Source: JADZFO01 sp964512635 (GTDB lineage Bacteria; 4484-113; JAFGCY01). From it: a stretch of DNA of 64,000 nt. A program made the position numbers and the translations under genes. The notes under the pieces are model-generated. The model was not told the origin of the DNA. It worked only from the letters and a program-made list of their open reading frames with translations, and ran no database searches. This document shows, one piece after another, positions 25,395 to 34,290 of this stretch. Location of the stretch: contig CAZEJB010000014.1 of assembly GCA_964512635.1 (NCBI GenBank), positions 1 to 64,000 on the forward strand. The letters are read 5' to 3'. Numbering within the stretch: the first letter of the stretch is position 1; the number at the start of each line of letters is the position of its first letter.

Positions 25395-25837
25395 ACTCAA
25401 GTCCCAACGCCAGCTGGGCGGCAGGCAAAGATTAATATCGTTGCTGGAAGCCGCAAAGTAAAAGCGTTGGGCGCGTTTCAAGCTGAGGTGGGAAGTAGCG
25501 GAAGACGGGGTTGAGATGCGGTGCATTTGAGATCGCTTGCGGCACTTTATGGCCATCATTTATATATTGGCCTCCCTGTAGGGGATCTTCGCCGAAGCCG
25601 ATCAGGACTGGATGCAGCGTTGTGGTGGTTGATAAGACTGGGTGGTTCGAGAAGCAGTTACAGCAGAGCAATGGCGTTATCAGACGGTTGCTTGTGGCTG
25701 GCTGACTTCTCAAAGCCGCGCTGATTTACCTGCTGCCATGCGCATGACTATTCAGTAATTGCCCTGCGTCCCGATTGATGGCTTTTTTCGCTACCTCAGC
25801 GGAGCGCTACACAAATATGTAGTGTAAGGAGCAAGCA
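25395..25837 (+). other. Long rpoD upstream region without a gene
   Basis: 443 bases with no believable reading frame on either strand. Near the end, CTACACAAATATGTAG at 25808-25823 is a short hairpin that would sit just before the ribosome-binding site, and TTGATGGCTTTTTTCGCTAC near 25775 is a possible -35 area. I see no clear -10. Confidence 0.5.
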
Positions 25838-26989
<1,152 letters not shown>

Positions 26990-27047
26990 TCCGGCCCTGG
27001 ACCTGGGCCAGCCGGCAGGCTGGTTCAGTCTGGTGCAATTTGGATAC

Positions 27048-27085
27048 AAAAGGGGCTGCCCAGCGGGGTGGCCCCTTTCCTTTCT
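27048..27085 (+). terminator. Intrinsic terminator of rpoD
   Basis: AAAGGGGC and GCCCCTTT form a stem around a GC-rich loop, followed by CCTTTC, about 60 bases after the rpoD stop. Confidence 0.8.
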
Positions 27086-27106
27086 GCGGCGGCGGCGCGC
27101 TTTCGC

Positions 27107-27112
27107 TACAAT
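27107..27112 (+). promoter_or_regulatory. -10 element of the kinase-like gene (leaderless type)
   Basis: TACAAT in the context GCTACAAT, exactly 6 bases before GTG at 27119. Confidence 0.7.
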
Positions 27113-27118
27113 GCAGAA

Positions 27119-27640
27119 GTGATCTCGAGCCGGCAGCCTTCCCGCAGCATTGTGCTAACCGGCTTCTACGGCTCCGGGGCGCTGGATGTTGGCCGGGAGC
27201 TGGGCCGCAGGATGCGCCGGCAGCTGGTGGACTGGGACAGCGAGCTGGAGCGCCGCAGCCGCCGTGACCTGCTGGCGCTGCTGAACATCGTCCCGGAGCC
27301 CCAGCCGGAGCTGCATGAGCTGCGGATAGCCTCCGAACTCCCCTTCCGCCGCGACTGTGTGATTGTGCTGGGGCCGGAGGCGGTGCGCCAGGAGGTCTGG
27401 CCGACGCTGTATCTTGAAAACACACTTACGGTCTTCATCGACCAGCCCTTTGAGGTCCTCTGGCGGCGGATCCAGGGTGACCCGGCCTGCCGGGACTACC
27501 TGAAAAGCACCAGCCGAGAACACGCCATGGCGGCCTGGCATGAGCTCTATCCGCTCTATGAACAAGCCTGTCTGCGCCTGACTAATCCGCCTAATCCGCC
27601 GCGGCAGGCCCGGGTCATCCTGCACAGCTTCTACACTTAA
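27119..27640 (+). CDS. Shikimate-kinase-like protein with a degenerate P-loop
   Basis: 173 residues from GTG 27119. IVLTGFYGSGALDVGRELGR aligns with the shikimate kinase P-loop (G-x-x-G-x-G-K-S/T-x-x-G), but Lys-Ser/Thr is replaced by Ala-Leu. DWDSELERR fits the substrate-binding DxD of AroK, and TVFIDQPFEVLWRRI fits the LID-preceding strand. Loss of the Walker lysine argues against normal ATP phosphotransfer. It may be a regulatory or binding relic. The start is placed at GTG because TACAAT lies 6 bases upstream and an earlier frame start at 27068 lies inside the rpoD terminator. The next gene begins 3 bases after the stop. Confidence 0.75.
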   Translation: MISSRQPSRSIVLTGFYGSGALDVGRELGRRMRRQLVDWDSELERRSRRDLLALLNIVPEPQPELHELRIASELPFRRDCVIVLGPEAVRQEVWPTLYLENTLTVFIDQPFEVLWRRIQGDPACRDYLKSTSREHAMAAWHELYPLYEQACLRLTNPPNPPRQARVILHSFYT

Positions 27641-27643
27641 GCC

Positions 27644-28876
27644 ATGAGTTTACAGCTGCCACGCGAAATGCAACCGCAAAAAGAGCGCCCGAGCGGCACC
27701 GGCAGCAACATGCAGCTCCTGGGGATCGTGCTGCTGATTACCATCTTCAGCGCCTGGCAGCTCTTCAATCTACCCGGGGCGCTGCTCAAAAAAGTCAGGG
27801 TTCCGGAGGACATGCTGGAGTTCGGCTTCGGCCTGGCCAGTGTCCAGATCGGCCCTGCCGGTGAGTGGATCATCCGCCGCCAGGCCTATGCCGACCGGAT
27901 GGGCCGCTATGACATCAGCGCTGACGGAATCCTGACCCGCAGCAAGGAACGGGGCCTTGCCTCAGAGCCCAACCGCACTGGAACGATGACACAGCCCTAT
28001 ATGCGAATGGAGGGACACTCCTATCTGGATGTGGCCCCCGGCCCGGCCTATTTCACCCAGCGCCGCGAACTGCGGGCCAAAGCCGGCAAGCTCAGCCACA
28101 AGGGTAAGCCGCTGCTCAACAATGAGACCGATCCGCGGGCCCAGCTGCCCGGGGAGCACATTGAGCCGAAGATTATCGGCAAGGAAGCTGAAACCGGGCA
28201 TTTCGTTGCGCTTAACATCCTGCGGGTCAGCCGCTGGCTGGCCGTCAACGAACTGCCGGAACAGGTCCGCGGTGAAGCCCAGCTGCAGTATCAGTTGCTG
28301 GAGGGTCACGACTATTACGCGGTGATCGACTCAGCCGCCTACAAAGCTCCTGACCTTTGGCTGACCACCGACAAGGGCCAGTTCCTGCACCATCTGCGGG
28401 CCAGCGAGGCCACGCTGGGCCTTCCGGAAGGCGCGCCGGCTGAGGACGGCATCGAGATTAAGGTGCTGCAGAGCATTCCGCTCAAGGATCTGCTGCCGGT
28501 GCAGAGAAATGGAATTGTCCTTGGCCGCGACCACGGCAGTGAAAGACTGTTTCTGGTCCTCCCGGACGGCCAGCGACTGTGGTTCAACCCGAATGACCTC
28601 AGCCTGCTGGGCCGCGACAAGCTGCCGGGATTCTGGCAGCGGGAGTATGGCGCCCTGACTTTTGATGTTGTCCAGCGGCTGGAGTACCCGAACTACAACA
28701 TGGAAAGCGGCTGGCCGCTGACCGAAAGTGCGTTCAAGCGCATCCAGCGCATTCTGGCTTTGGTAATGCTTGGCGGCCTGCTTGGTCTCGCCTGGCTTTG
28801 GAGGACACCTTGGAGATTCATCTCGGCAGCGACCACCGCGGCTTCGAACTCAAAGAGCGAGCCCTTGAATACCTGA
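27644..28876 (+). CDS. Membrane protein of unknown function
   Basis: 410 residues. A transmembrane segment at about 23-43 (LLGIVLLITIFSAWQLF) follows a short basic N-terminus. A large soluble middle part (about 60-370) contains no motif I know. A second transmembrane segment lies at about 371-389 (ALVMLGGLLGLAWLW), with a basic tail. The soluble part therefore faces the outside and is held by two helices. It starts 3 bases after the kinase-like gene and overlaps rpiB at its 3' end, so the three are probably one transcript. The function is unknown. Confidence 0.8.
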   Translation: MSLQLPREMQPQKERPSGTGSNMQLLGIVLLITIFSAWQLFNLPGALLKKVRVPEDMLEFGFGLASVQIGPAGEWIIRRQAYADRMGRYDISADGILTRSKERGLASEPNRTGTMTQPYMRMEGHSYLDVAPGPAYFTQRRELRAKAGKLSHKGKPLLNNETDPRAQLPGEHIEPKIIGKEAETGHFVALNILRVSRWLAVNELPEQVRGEAQLQYQLLEGHDYYAVIDSAAYKAPDLWLTTDKGQFLHHLRASEATLGLPEGAPAEDGIEIKVLQSIPLKDLLPVQRNGIVLGRDHGSERLFLVLPDGQRLWFNPNDLSLLGRDKLPGFWQREYGALTFDVVQRLEYPNYNMESGWPLTESAFKRIQRILALVMLGGLLGLAWLWRTPWRFISAATTAASNSKSEPLNT

Positions 28877-29253
28877 GAGAGCTCGGCCACCAGTGCACGG
28901 ACCACGGCGCGCTGGGCGAAGAGCGCACGGATTATCCCGGCTTCGCCAAGGCAGTGGGGGAGGCGGTCAGCGCCGCTCCAGGCAGCCTCGGCCTGGTCTT
29001 TTGCGGCAGCGGGATCGGCATCAGCATCGCGGCAAACAAGGTACATGGCATCCGCTGCGCAGTCGCCTGGTGCGAGCATGTCAGCGAATACGGCCGCCGC
29101 CATAACCATGCCAACTGCCTGGCCTTTGGCGCGGATGTACAGACCTGGGTCGAGGTCGAGCGCTGCCTGAACGCCTACCTTGGCGCCACCGAGGAAGGCG
29201 GGCGCCACGCCCAGCGGGTGGAGATGGTGAAGGAAATGGACGGGAAGCGCTGA
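28810..29253 (+). CDS. rpiB: Ribose-5-phosphate isomerase B
   Basis: 147 residues from TTG 28810. It opens LEIHLGSDHRGFELK, the RpiB N-terminus, with the catalytic region FCGSGIGISIAANKV (the family's C-G-x-G-x-G-x-S) and RCAVAWCEHVSEYGRRHNHANCLAFGAD. It interconverts ribose 5-phosphate and ribulose 5-phosphate in the pentose phosphate pathway. TTG 28810 has GGAGGA 5 bases upstream. An in-frame TTG at 28798 lacks a site. The gene overlaps the 3' end of the membrane protein gene by 67 bases in another frame, an unusually long overlap. Confidence 0.94.
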   Translation: MEIHLGSDHRGFELKERALEYLRELGHQCTDHGALGEERTDYPGFAKAVGEAVSAAPGSLGLVFCGSGIGISIAANKVHGIRCAVAWCEHVSEYGRRHNHANCLAFGADVQTWVEVERCLNAYLGATEEGGRHAQRVEMVKEMDGKR

Positions 29254-29259
29254 GTTCTA

Positions 29260-29351
29260 GTAGGGCCGCACGGATGTGCGGCCGATCTTGGATCCTGCTT
29301 CCGAAACCCGCATGCCGGGAAGAAGACGGCCGCACATCCGTGCGGCCCTAC
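29260..29351. repeat. Inverted pair of REP-like palindromes
   Basis: GTAGGGCCGCACGGATGTGC at 29260 and its reverse complement ending GCGGCCCTAC at 29351 face each other across about 45 bases, between convergent rpiB and a cyclase gene. The same pair occurs at 31770-31834. Confidence 0.9.
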
Positions 29352-29362
29352 CAGTCTTGCTA

Positions 29363-29980
29363 CTAAAGCGTAACCAACACGGCCCGGCAGGGCGATGCCT
29401 CGGCACCGCCGATCTTCAGCGGCAGGCAGTGCAGTTCATAGCGCCCGGGCTTGACCTGCCGCAGATCGACATCCTCCAGGATCAGCACGTTGAAGCTGCT
29501 CAGCAGCCGGTGGACCGGAAAGTCCTCGTCGTGGCCCCGCTCGATGGAGAGGTAGTCAATCCCCACCAGCGCGGCGCCGCGGTCCAGCAGCAGCTGCGCG
29601 GTATCCAGGCTGACATAGGCGTGGTGCTCAATGTAGCTGTCGCGCTGCAGCTCGCCGTTGAGGGTCTTGAACAGCACGGCATCGCCTTCCATGATCTGCA
29701 GATCATCCAGCGCCTTCGGCCCGATCACGTCAATCGTGTCCACCTCCACTACGTGGGCCGTCAGCACAAAGCGCTCCAGCGGAATCTGGTCGATACTCGG
29801 CCCGTCTTCGATGAAGTGCGCCGGGGCGTCGATGTGCGTTCCAAGGTGCAGGCTGGCGCTGATCTTTGAGAGCATGTAGCCCTGGTCAACCACCATGGCG
29901 ACTGCTTCAAGTTCGGTCTCTGGATCTCCGGGATAGTCGATTGTGTCGAGGCCAATGGTACGCGTGATGTCAATGAGCAT
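29363..29980 (-). CDS. Cyclase-family metal-dependent hydrolase (kynurenine-formamidase-like), copy A
   Basis: 205 residues of the PF04199 'putative cyclase' family. The family motif HxGTHxDAPxHF appears as HLGTHIDAPAHF (about 45-56), giving the zinc ligands, with a later GIDYLSIERGHDEDFPVH region and the C-terminal YELHCLPLKIGGAEASPCRA. Members hydrolyse N-formylkynurenine or related amides or lactams. No tryptophan-degradation genes are nearby, so the substrate is open. It is a diverged tandem duplicate of the gene at 30065-30688, with the same length and order of motifs. ATG is 6 bases after TATACT, so it probably has its own leaderless promoter. Confidence 0.87.
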   Translation of the reverse strand: MLIDITRTIGLDTIDYPGDPETELEAVAMVVDQGYMLSKISASLHLGTHIDAPAHFIEDGPSIDQIPLERFVLTAHVVEVDTIDVIGPKALDDLQIMEGDAVLFKTLNGELQRDSYIEHHAYVSLDTAQLLLDRGAALVGIDYLSIERGHDEDFPVHRLLSSFNVLILEDVDLRQVKPGRYELHCLPLKIGGAEASPCRAVLVTL

Positions 29981-29986
29981 AGAGAA

Positions 29987-29992
29987 AGTATA
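29987..29992 (-). promoter_or_regulatory. -10 element of cyclase copy A (leaderless type)
   Basis: TATACT on the minus strand with exactly 6 bases to the ATG at 29980. Confidence 0.7.
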
Positions 29993-30064
29993 TGGAGCGT
30001 GAGGATTCAGGAGTTGCGGCCGCCGCTGAAGAAAGGGAATTCGCTGAGATCCCAGGCGCTCTGT

Positions 30065-30688
30065 CTAGCCCTGGATCGTCATCAGCACGGCACGGCAAGG
30101 AGCCGCCTCGCCGCGTGCAACCCTAAGCGGAAAGCACAGTAGACGGTATTTCCCAGGGCTGACATGGCTCAAGTCGACGTCTTCAAGCAGCAGTATCCCT
30201 GCGCCCAGCAAGGCCCGATGAACCGGGTAGCCCTCACCACTGGCGCGTTCGATGGTTATGTAGTCCATCCCGACTATGCCGACCTGCAGTTCGATCAGCC
30301 GCCGGGCAGTTTCGATGGGAATATGGGCGTGGCGCTCAACAAAGCCTCCGCGGTCTAGCTCGCCGTTGACAGTCTTGAACAGCACTGCCTCGCCAGGACG
30401 AACCTGCACGCCATCCAGAATCTCGGGCGGGATGGAACTGAGGGTCATCAATTCGATCACATGACATAGCGGAGTGAAGCTGTCCGGGGCGTACTGGTCG
30501 ATGCTCTTGCCGCCGGAGATGAAGTGCGAAGGGGCGTCAAGATGAGTCCCGGCGTGCAGGGTCATTGTGACCTGAGTTAGCTTAAAGCCGTCAAGCTGAA
30601 TGTTGGCCAGGGCTGTGAAAGCCGTCGCCGGATCACCGGGGTAAGGCATATCATCCAGACCGATAGTGCGCGAAATGTCGATGAGCAT
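30065..30688 (-). CDS. Cyclase-family metal-dependent hydrolase (kynurenine-formamidase-like), copy B
   Basis: 207 residues, paralogous to the downstream neighbour. The metal motif is HAGTHLDAPSHF (about 45-56). MLIDISRTIGLDDMPYPGDP at the N-terminus mirrors MLIDITRTIGLDTIDYPGDP of copy A, and VGMDYITIERASGEGYPVH mirrors the second motif. The two share about half of their residues by eye. Both keep the full metal motif, so both should be active, perhaps on different substrates. A TAAGCT about 9 bases before ATG is a weaker promoter candidate, so copy A may also be read from here (84-base gap). Confidence 0.86.
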   Translation of the reverse strand: MLIDISRTIGLDDMPYPGDPATAFTALANIQLDGFKLTQVTMTLHAGTHLDAPSHFISGGKSIDQYAPDSFTPLCHVIELMTLSSIPPEILDGVQVRPGEAVLFKTVNGELDRGGFVERHAHIPIETARRLIELQVGIVGMDYITIERASGEGYPVHRALLGAGILLLEDVDLSHVSPGKYRLLCFPLRVARGEAAPCRAVLMTIQG

Positions 30689-30743
30689 GCCTGCTTAGCT
30701 TACAACAGCGGCGTCAAATCCGCCAAAAATGTACAAGTGAGTC

Positions 30744-31760
30744 CTAATACCCCGCCTGATAGCTCCCGTCGCTGATTGCCTGCATCCATGCTTCATTGGC
30801 GAGGTACCAGTCGATAGTGCGTTTAAGGCCTTCTTCAAAGGGCACAGCGGCCTTGAAGCCCAGTTCGGTCTCGATCTTATGGCCGTCAATGGCATAGCGG
30901 CGGTCGTGACCCGGGCGGTCGGGCACGAAGCTGATTAACCCCTCAGGCTTGTCGAGCAGGTGCAGCAGGGTACGCACCAGTTCAATGTTGGGCAGCTCCG
31001 TGCCACCGCCAACGTTATAGACCTCGCCGGGCCGTCCATGTTGCAGCACGGTCCACAGCGCGCGGCAATGGTCCTCAACATAGAGCCAGTCGCGCACATG
31101 CAGTCCGTCGCCATAGACCGGCAGCGGCTCATCGCGCAGAGCCTTCTGGATCATCAACGGGATCAGCTTTTCAGGGAACTGCCTCGGGCCATAGTTATTG
31201 CTGCAGCGGGTGTTCATGATCGGCAGGCCGTGGGTGCGGAAGTAGGCGCGGCACATCAGGTCGGCGGCGGCCTTGGAGGCGCTGTAGGGGTTGTTCGGCG
31301 CCAGCGGTGAGCTTTCGGAGAACTCGCCCTCCTCGCCGAGGCTGCCATAGACCTCGTCGGTAGACACCATCAGGAAGCGCGGAACCGGCTGGCCGTTCTT
31401 ATTCAGCTTCAGCAGGGCGTCCAGCAAAACCTGGGTGCCAACGATGTTGCTCTCCACGAAGGGCATCGCTGAGACGATGCTGCGGTCGACCATGCTCTCG
31501 GCGGCCAGGTGCATGATGCCGTCGAAGCTGCCCTGGCCTACCAGCTCGTCAACCAGCGCGCGGTCGGCCACATCGCCATGGACAAAGCTGTAGCGCGGGT
31601 CGTCGGCGATATCGGCGAGGTTCTGGGGGTTGCCGGCGTAGCTGAGCTTGTCCAGGTTGACCAGATTGACGATGTTGAGGCCGGACTGCTCGGACAGCAG
31701 CATGCGGATCAGGTTCGACCCGATGAAGCCGCAGCCGCCGGTGATGAGGATTTGGTTCAC
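30744..31760 (-). CDS. rfbB: dTDP-glucose 4,6-dehydratase
   Basis: 338 residues from GTG 31760. The NAD-binding motif is ILITGGCGFIGSNLIR. The catalytic triad region has VSTDEVYGSLG (Thr-Asp-Glu active site) and PYSASKAAADLMCRAYF (the YxxxK). NYGPRQFPEKLIPLMI and YVEDHCRALWTVLQ complete the family pattern. The enzyme makes dTDP-4-keto-6-deoxyglucose for surface polysaccharide sugars such as rhamnose. It stands without rfbA, rfbC or rfbD. Family similarity begins at the GTG; the longer frame to 31943 is antisense to tag. TACAAT lies 6 bases upstream and overlaps the edge of a REP palindrome. Confidence 0.95.
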   Translation of the reverse strand: MNQILITGGCGFIGSNLIRMLLSEQSGLNIVNLVNLDKLSYAGNPQNLADIADDPRYSFVHGDVADRALVDELVGQGSFDGIMHLAAESMVDRSIVSAMPFVESNIVGTQVLLDALLKLNKNGQPVPRFLMVSTDEVYGSLGEEGEFSESSPLAPNNPYSASKAAADLMCRAYFRTHGLPIMNTRCSNNYGPRQFPEKLIPLMIQKALRDEPLPVYGDGLHVRDWLYVEDHCRALWTVLQHGRPGEVYNVGGGTELPNIELVRTLLHLLDKPEGLISFVPDRPGHDRRYAIDGHKIETELGFKAAVPFEEGLKRTIDWYLANEAWMQAISDGSYQAGY

Positions 31761-31766
31761 GAAGAT

Positions 31767-31772
31767 ATTGTA
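31767..31772 (-). promoter_or_regulatory. -10 element of rfbB, formed at a REP edge
   Basis: TACAAT on the minus strand, exactly 6 bases before GTG 31760. Its TAC is the end of the palindrome (GGCCCTAC) and the next bases AAT lie just outside it. Confidence 0.65.
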
Positions 31773-31834
31773 GGGCCACACGGATGTGCGGCCGTCCTTG
31801 ACTGGAAAAGGGCCGCACATCCGTGCGGCCCTAC
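31770..31834. repeat. Inverted pair of REP-like palindromes between rfbB and tag
   Basis: GTAGGGCCACACGGATGTGC and its inverted partner ending GCGGCCCTAC, the same family as 29260-29351, occupy almost the whole divergent intergenic region. Confidence 0.9.
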
Positions 31835-31858
31835 AAGAACGCATGCAACAATCCCCAC

Positions 31859-32440
31859 ATGCCCAAAGAGCTGATCCGCTGCGACTGGTGCCATTCCACG
31901 CCGCAGTACATTGCCTACCACGATGAAGAGTGGGGCGTGCCAAAGCGCGACCGCCGGCGGCTGTTTGAGGACCTGATCCTCGATGGATTCCAGGCCGGCC
32001 TGAGCTGGCGCACGATCCTGGAGAAGCGCGAGAACTTCCGCCGCGCCTTCGACAACTTCGAGCCGGAGAAGATTGCGCGCTATGGCGACCGCGAGACCTC
32101 GCGGCTGCTCGAAGACGCGGGTATAGTGCGCAACCGCCAGAAGGTCGCCGCCACTATCGGCAACGCCAAAGCGCTGCTGGCGCTGGAGCAGGAACTGGGC
32201 ATTGGCTTCGAGCAGTACATCTGGGACTTCGTCAAGGGCAAGCCGGTGGTCAACAATTGGACCAGCATGGGCGAGATCCCGGCCAAGACGGAGCTGTCCG
32301 ACGAAATCAGCAAGGCTCTGCTAAAGCGCGGCTTCAAGTTCGTCGGCAGCACTATCGTCTATGCCTTTATGCAGGCGGTCGGGATGGTCAACGACCACAT
32401 CGTCACCTGTCATCGTTACAAGGTCGTTGGAAAGGGCTAG
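31859..32440 (+). CDS. tag: DNA-3-methyladenine glycosylase I
   Basis: 193 residues. RCDWCHS near the N-terminus and NDHIVTCHRY near the C-terminus supply the Cys/His ligands of the zinc snap known in Tag. YIAYHDEEWGVPKRDRRRLF, then LDGFQAGLSWRTILEKRENF, then FKFVGSTIVYAFMQAVGMVN are standard Tag sequence, including the Glu of the base pocket. The enzyme removes 3-methyladenine from alkylated DNA. ATG 31859 is 6 bases from AACAAT, a near-match to the local -10, so a leaderless start is possible. The alpha/beta hydrolase gene follows after 5 bases and is likely cotranscribed. Confidence 0.96.
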   Translation: MPKELIRCDWCHSTPQYIAYHDEEWGVPKRDRRRLFEDLILDGFQAGLSWRTILEKRENFRRAFDNFEPEKIARYGDRETSRLLEDAGIVRNRQKVAATIGNAKALLALEQELGIGFEQYIWDFVKGKPVVNNWTSMGEIPAKTELSDEISKALLKRGFKFVGSTIVYAFMQAVGMVNDHIVTCHRYKVVGKG

Positions 32441-32445
32441 AGTCA

Positions 32446-33252
32446 ATGCCTGATCAAGCCGAGCTGCGCCAGCAGTCCCCTCCCGGGGAGCGCTTCGTTG
32501 ATACGCGCTCCGGCCGGATCTTCACACACACGTGGTCCGGCGCTGAATCAGAGAAGTCGCCAGTAGTTTTGCTGCACGACTCGCTGGGTTGTGTGGAGCT
32601 CTGGCGCGACTTCCCTGCGCTGCTGAGCCAGGCCCTGCAGCGAAGCGTCATTGCCTATGACCGCCTGGGCTATGGGCGCTCCGACGCCCACCATGGCGTC
32701 CTGGGCGATGATCTCGTGGAGTCGGAGTCGATGCACCTGGCAGAGATATTGGAGGCCATGGGCATCAGGGAATTCGTCGCTCTTGGCCACAGCATTGGCG
32801 GAGAAATGGCCATTGCCTGTGGATCCCGGCTGCCCGGCAGGTGTCAGGCTGTAATTGCAATAGCGGCGCAGGCCTGGCTTGAGGAGCAGACCCTGAGTAC
32901 CATTGCCAGTGCCCGCGAGCAGTTCAGCGATCCCGAGCAGTTTGAGCGCCTGAAGAAGTATCATGGCGCCAAGGCGCAGTGGGTCCTGGATGCCTGGACC
33001 GGCACCTGGTTTCGGCCGTCTATGCGCAACTGGAGCATCCTGCCTGAGCTGCCGCTGGTGCAGGTGCCCATGCTGGTGATCCACGGTGATCGAGATGAAT
33101 TTGCTTCGCTGGAACAGCCGCGCAAAGTGGCGGAGCTGGCCGGCGGGCCGGTCAGGCTCGCGATCCTGCAGGACTGCGGCCACCTGCCGCAGCGCGAGCA
33201 GCCGGAGACAGTACTGAGGCTGATTGGGGAGTTCTTGCAGGAACTCCTGTAG
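32446..33252 (+). CDS. Alpha/beta hydrolase
   Basis: 268 residues from ATG 32446. VVLLHDSLGCVELWRDFP forms the oxyanion-side loop, ALGHSIGGEMAIACGSRL holds the nucleophilic Ser in G-H-S-I-G, VIHGDRDEFAS the Asp, and ILQDCGHLPQREQPE the His, so the catalytic triad is complete. The layout is that of small soluble carboxylic-ester or C-C hydrolases. The substrate is not evident. It sits 5 bases after tag, the two probably forming one operon. The stop is followed by a repeat-filled region with no terminator on this strand. Confidence 0.9.
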   Translation: MPDQAELRQQSPPGERFVDTRSGRIFTHTWSGAESEKSPVVLLHDSLGCVELWRDFPALLSQALQRSVIAYDRLGYGRSDAHHGVLGDDLVESESMHLAEILEAMGIREFVALGHSIGGEMAIACGSRLPGRCQAVIAIAAQAWLEEQTLSTIASAREQFSDPEQFERLKKYHGAKAQWVLDAWTGTWFRPSMRNWSILPELPLVQVPMLVIHGDRDEFASLEQPRKVAELAGGPVRLAILQDCGHLPQREQPETVLRLIGEFLQELL

Positions 33253-33255
33253 TAG

Positions 33256-33508
33256 CGGGGGATTGTCCCCGTGCGAATTTAGCCATTTAGCTGATTGCTG
33301 CTCTGTAATAGATCAAAACAGGACGCAGAGATGCAGAGGACGCTGAGTTTCGCAGAGAAGAATCCTTGATGATTCCTGGGATTCCGTCGTAGCTCGATCC
33401 GGGCTCTGCGTTCTCTGTGTCTCTGCGTCATGTGTTTGTTTTCGAAGACGGGCGGGGACAAGCCCACGCCCCTATCCGGAAGGCGGGTCAAGACCCGCCA
33501 CTACAAAG
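33256..33508. repeat. Mosaic of nested inverted repeats
   Basis: The region contains GCGGGGGATTGTCCCC near 33258; a pair of 'cgcagag' repeats facing each other (GACGCAGAGATGCAGAGGAC near 33331 and CTCTGTGTCTCTGCGTC near 33413); a minus-sense GTAGGGGCG-type unit (GGGCGGGGACAAGCCCACGC near 33450); and a GGCGGGTCAAGACCCGCC palindrome near 33482. No gene is visible. Confidence 0.75.
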
Positions 33509-33541
33509 CAAAAAAGCGGATGGACCTTGCGATCCACCCGC
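33508..33541 (-). terminator. Orphan terminator-like hairpin
   Basis: On the minus strand a GCGGGTGGATCGCAAGGTCC stem-loop is followed by a run of six T. No minus-strand gene ends here, so it is either a relic or acts on unannotated antisense RNA. Confidence 0.45.
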
Positions 33542-33635
33542 CTGTATTCCTCAAACAGAGGAACAATTCCAATGCCCAGGCTGCCCCCCGAGATGCAGCG
33601 CTGCGCCGAGTAGGAGCTCTACAGCGGCCCGCTCG

Positions 33636-33641
33636 TATAAT
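33636..33641 (+). promoter_or_regulatory. -10 element of the aldolase-like gene (leaderless type)
   Basis: A consensus TATAAT 7 bases before GTG 33649. Confidence 0.7.
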
Positions 33642-33648
33642 CAAAGAC

Positions 33649-34290
33649 GTGGAACAGGTCACAAGGTTACTGGGGCTTTTGCCCGAAATTTACGGGCGGG
33701 GCTTATTGGACGCCAGCGGGGGCAGTTTCGCCGTGCGCGGCAGCAAGGGCGTCTATGTCAGCCCGCTGCAGGCCGGGCCGGCGCTGCGCTGGCAGCTCCA
33801 GATCGACGACCTGGTGCTGTTCCCGGGCCCGGGGGAGGCTTCTATGGCCCGCGCCGGCCGCCAGCCCTGCCGCGACAACCGCAGCCACCGGGCGCTGCTC
33901 GCGGCAAGGCCGGACTGGAATCTCAGCATTCACGGACATTCATGGGGCCTGCTGGCCTTTGCCCTCGCGGGGGTCGATCTGCCGGTCGTGGCCGAGCACT
34001 ACGCGGCTTTTAAGGCAGGCCGGGCGGCGGAGATTCACTGCCTGCCCTCGGTTACAGGCGGGCTAGCCCAGCTGCCGGAAGTGGTCGTCGCTGCCATGGG
34101 ACGGCAGTTCTCGGGCCAGCCGCACGGTGCACTTCTGCTTGGCGGCAATGGCCCGCTGGTTTGCGGCAGCACAGTTGAGTCAACCTTGAGTACGCTCGAG
34201 CTTCTTGAGCAGCTGGCCCGGGCCCAGCAGTGGCGGCTGGTCAAGCCGGCGCCGCATCCCTCGGCGCCAGCGGTGCCCGAGGTCGGTTAG
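33649..34290 (+). CDS. Class II aldolase/adducin-like protein, degenerate metal site
   Basis: 213 residues from GTG 33649. GLLDASGGSFAVR and YVSPLQAG match the family's N-terminal G-x-x-S-G-N-x-S-x-R...SP. SIHGHSWGLLAFALAG fits the HxH zinc ligands, preceded by RSHRALLAARPDWN. At the third ligand, usually N-H-G, the sequence is GGNGPLVCG, so the His is replaced by Asn. The active-site Glu four before the conserved His is Asp (DNRSH). Class II aldolases cleave or epimerise sugar phosphates using zinc, so activity here is doubtful or altered. TATAAT 7 bases upstream suggests a leaderless mRNA; the longer frame upstream is repeat DNA. Confidence 0.78.
   Translation: MEQVTRLLGLLPEIYGRGLLDASGGSFAVRGSKGVYVSPLQAGPALRWQLQIDDLVLFPGPGEASMARAGRQPCRDNRSHRALLAARPDWNLSIHGHSWGLLAFALAGVDLPVVAEHYAAFKAGRAAEIHCLPSVTGGLAQLPEVVVAAMGRQFSGQPHGALLLGGNGPLVCGSTVESTLSTLELLEQLARAQQWRLVKPAPHPSAPAVPEVG

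Noticed and set aside
31761..31943. N-terminal extension of rfbB
   Set aside because: Antisense to tag and through a REP pair; the family start matches GTG 31760.
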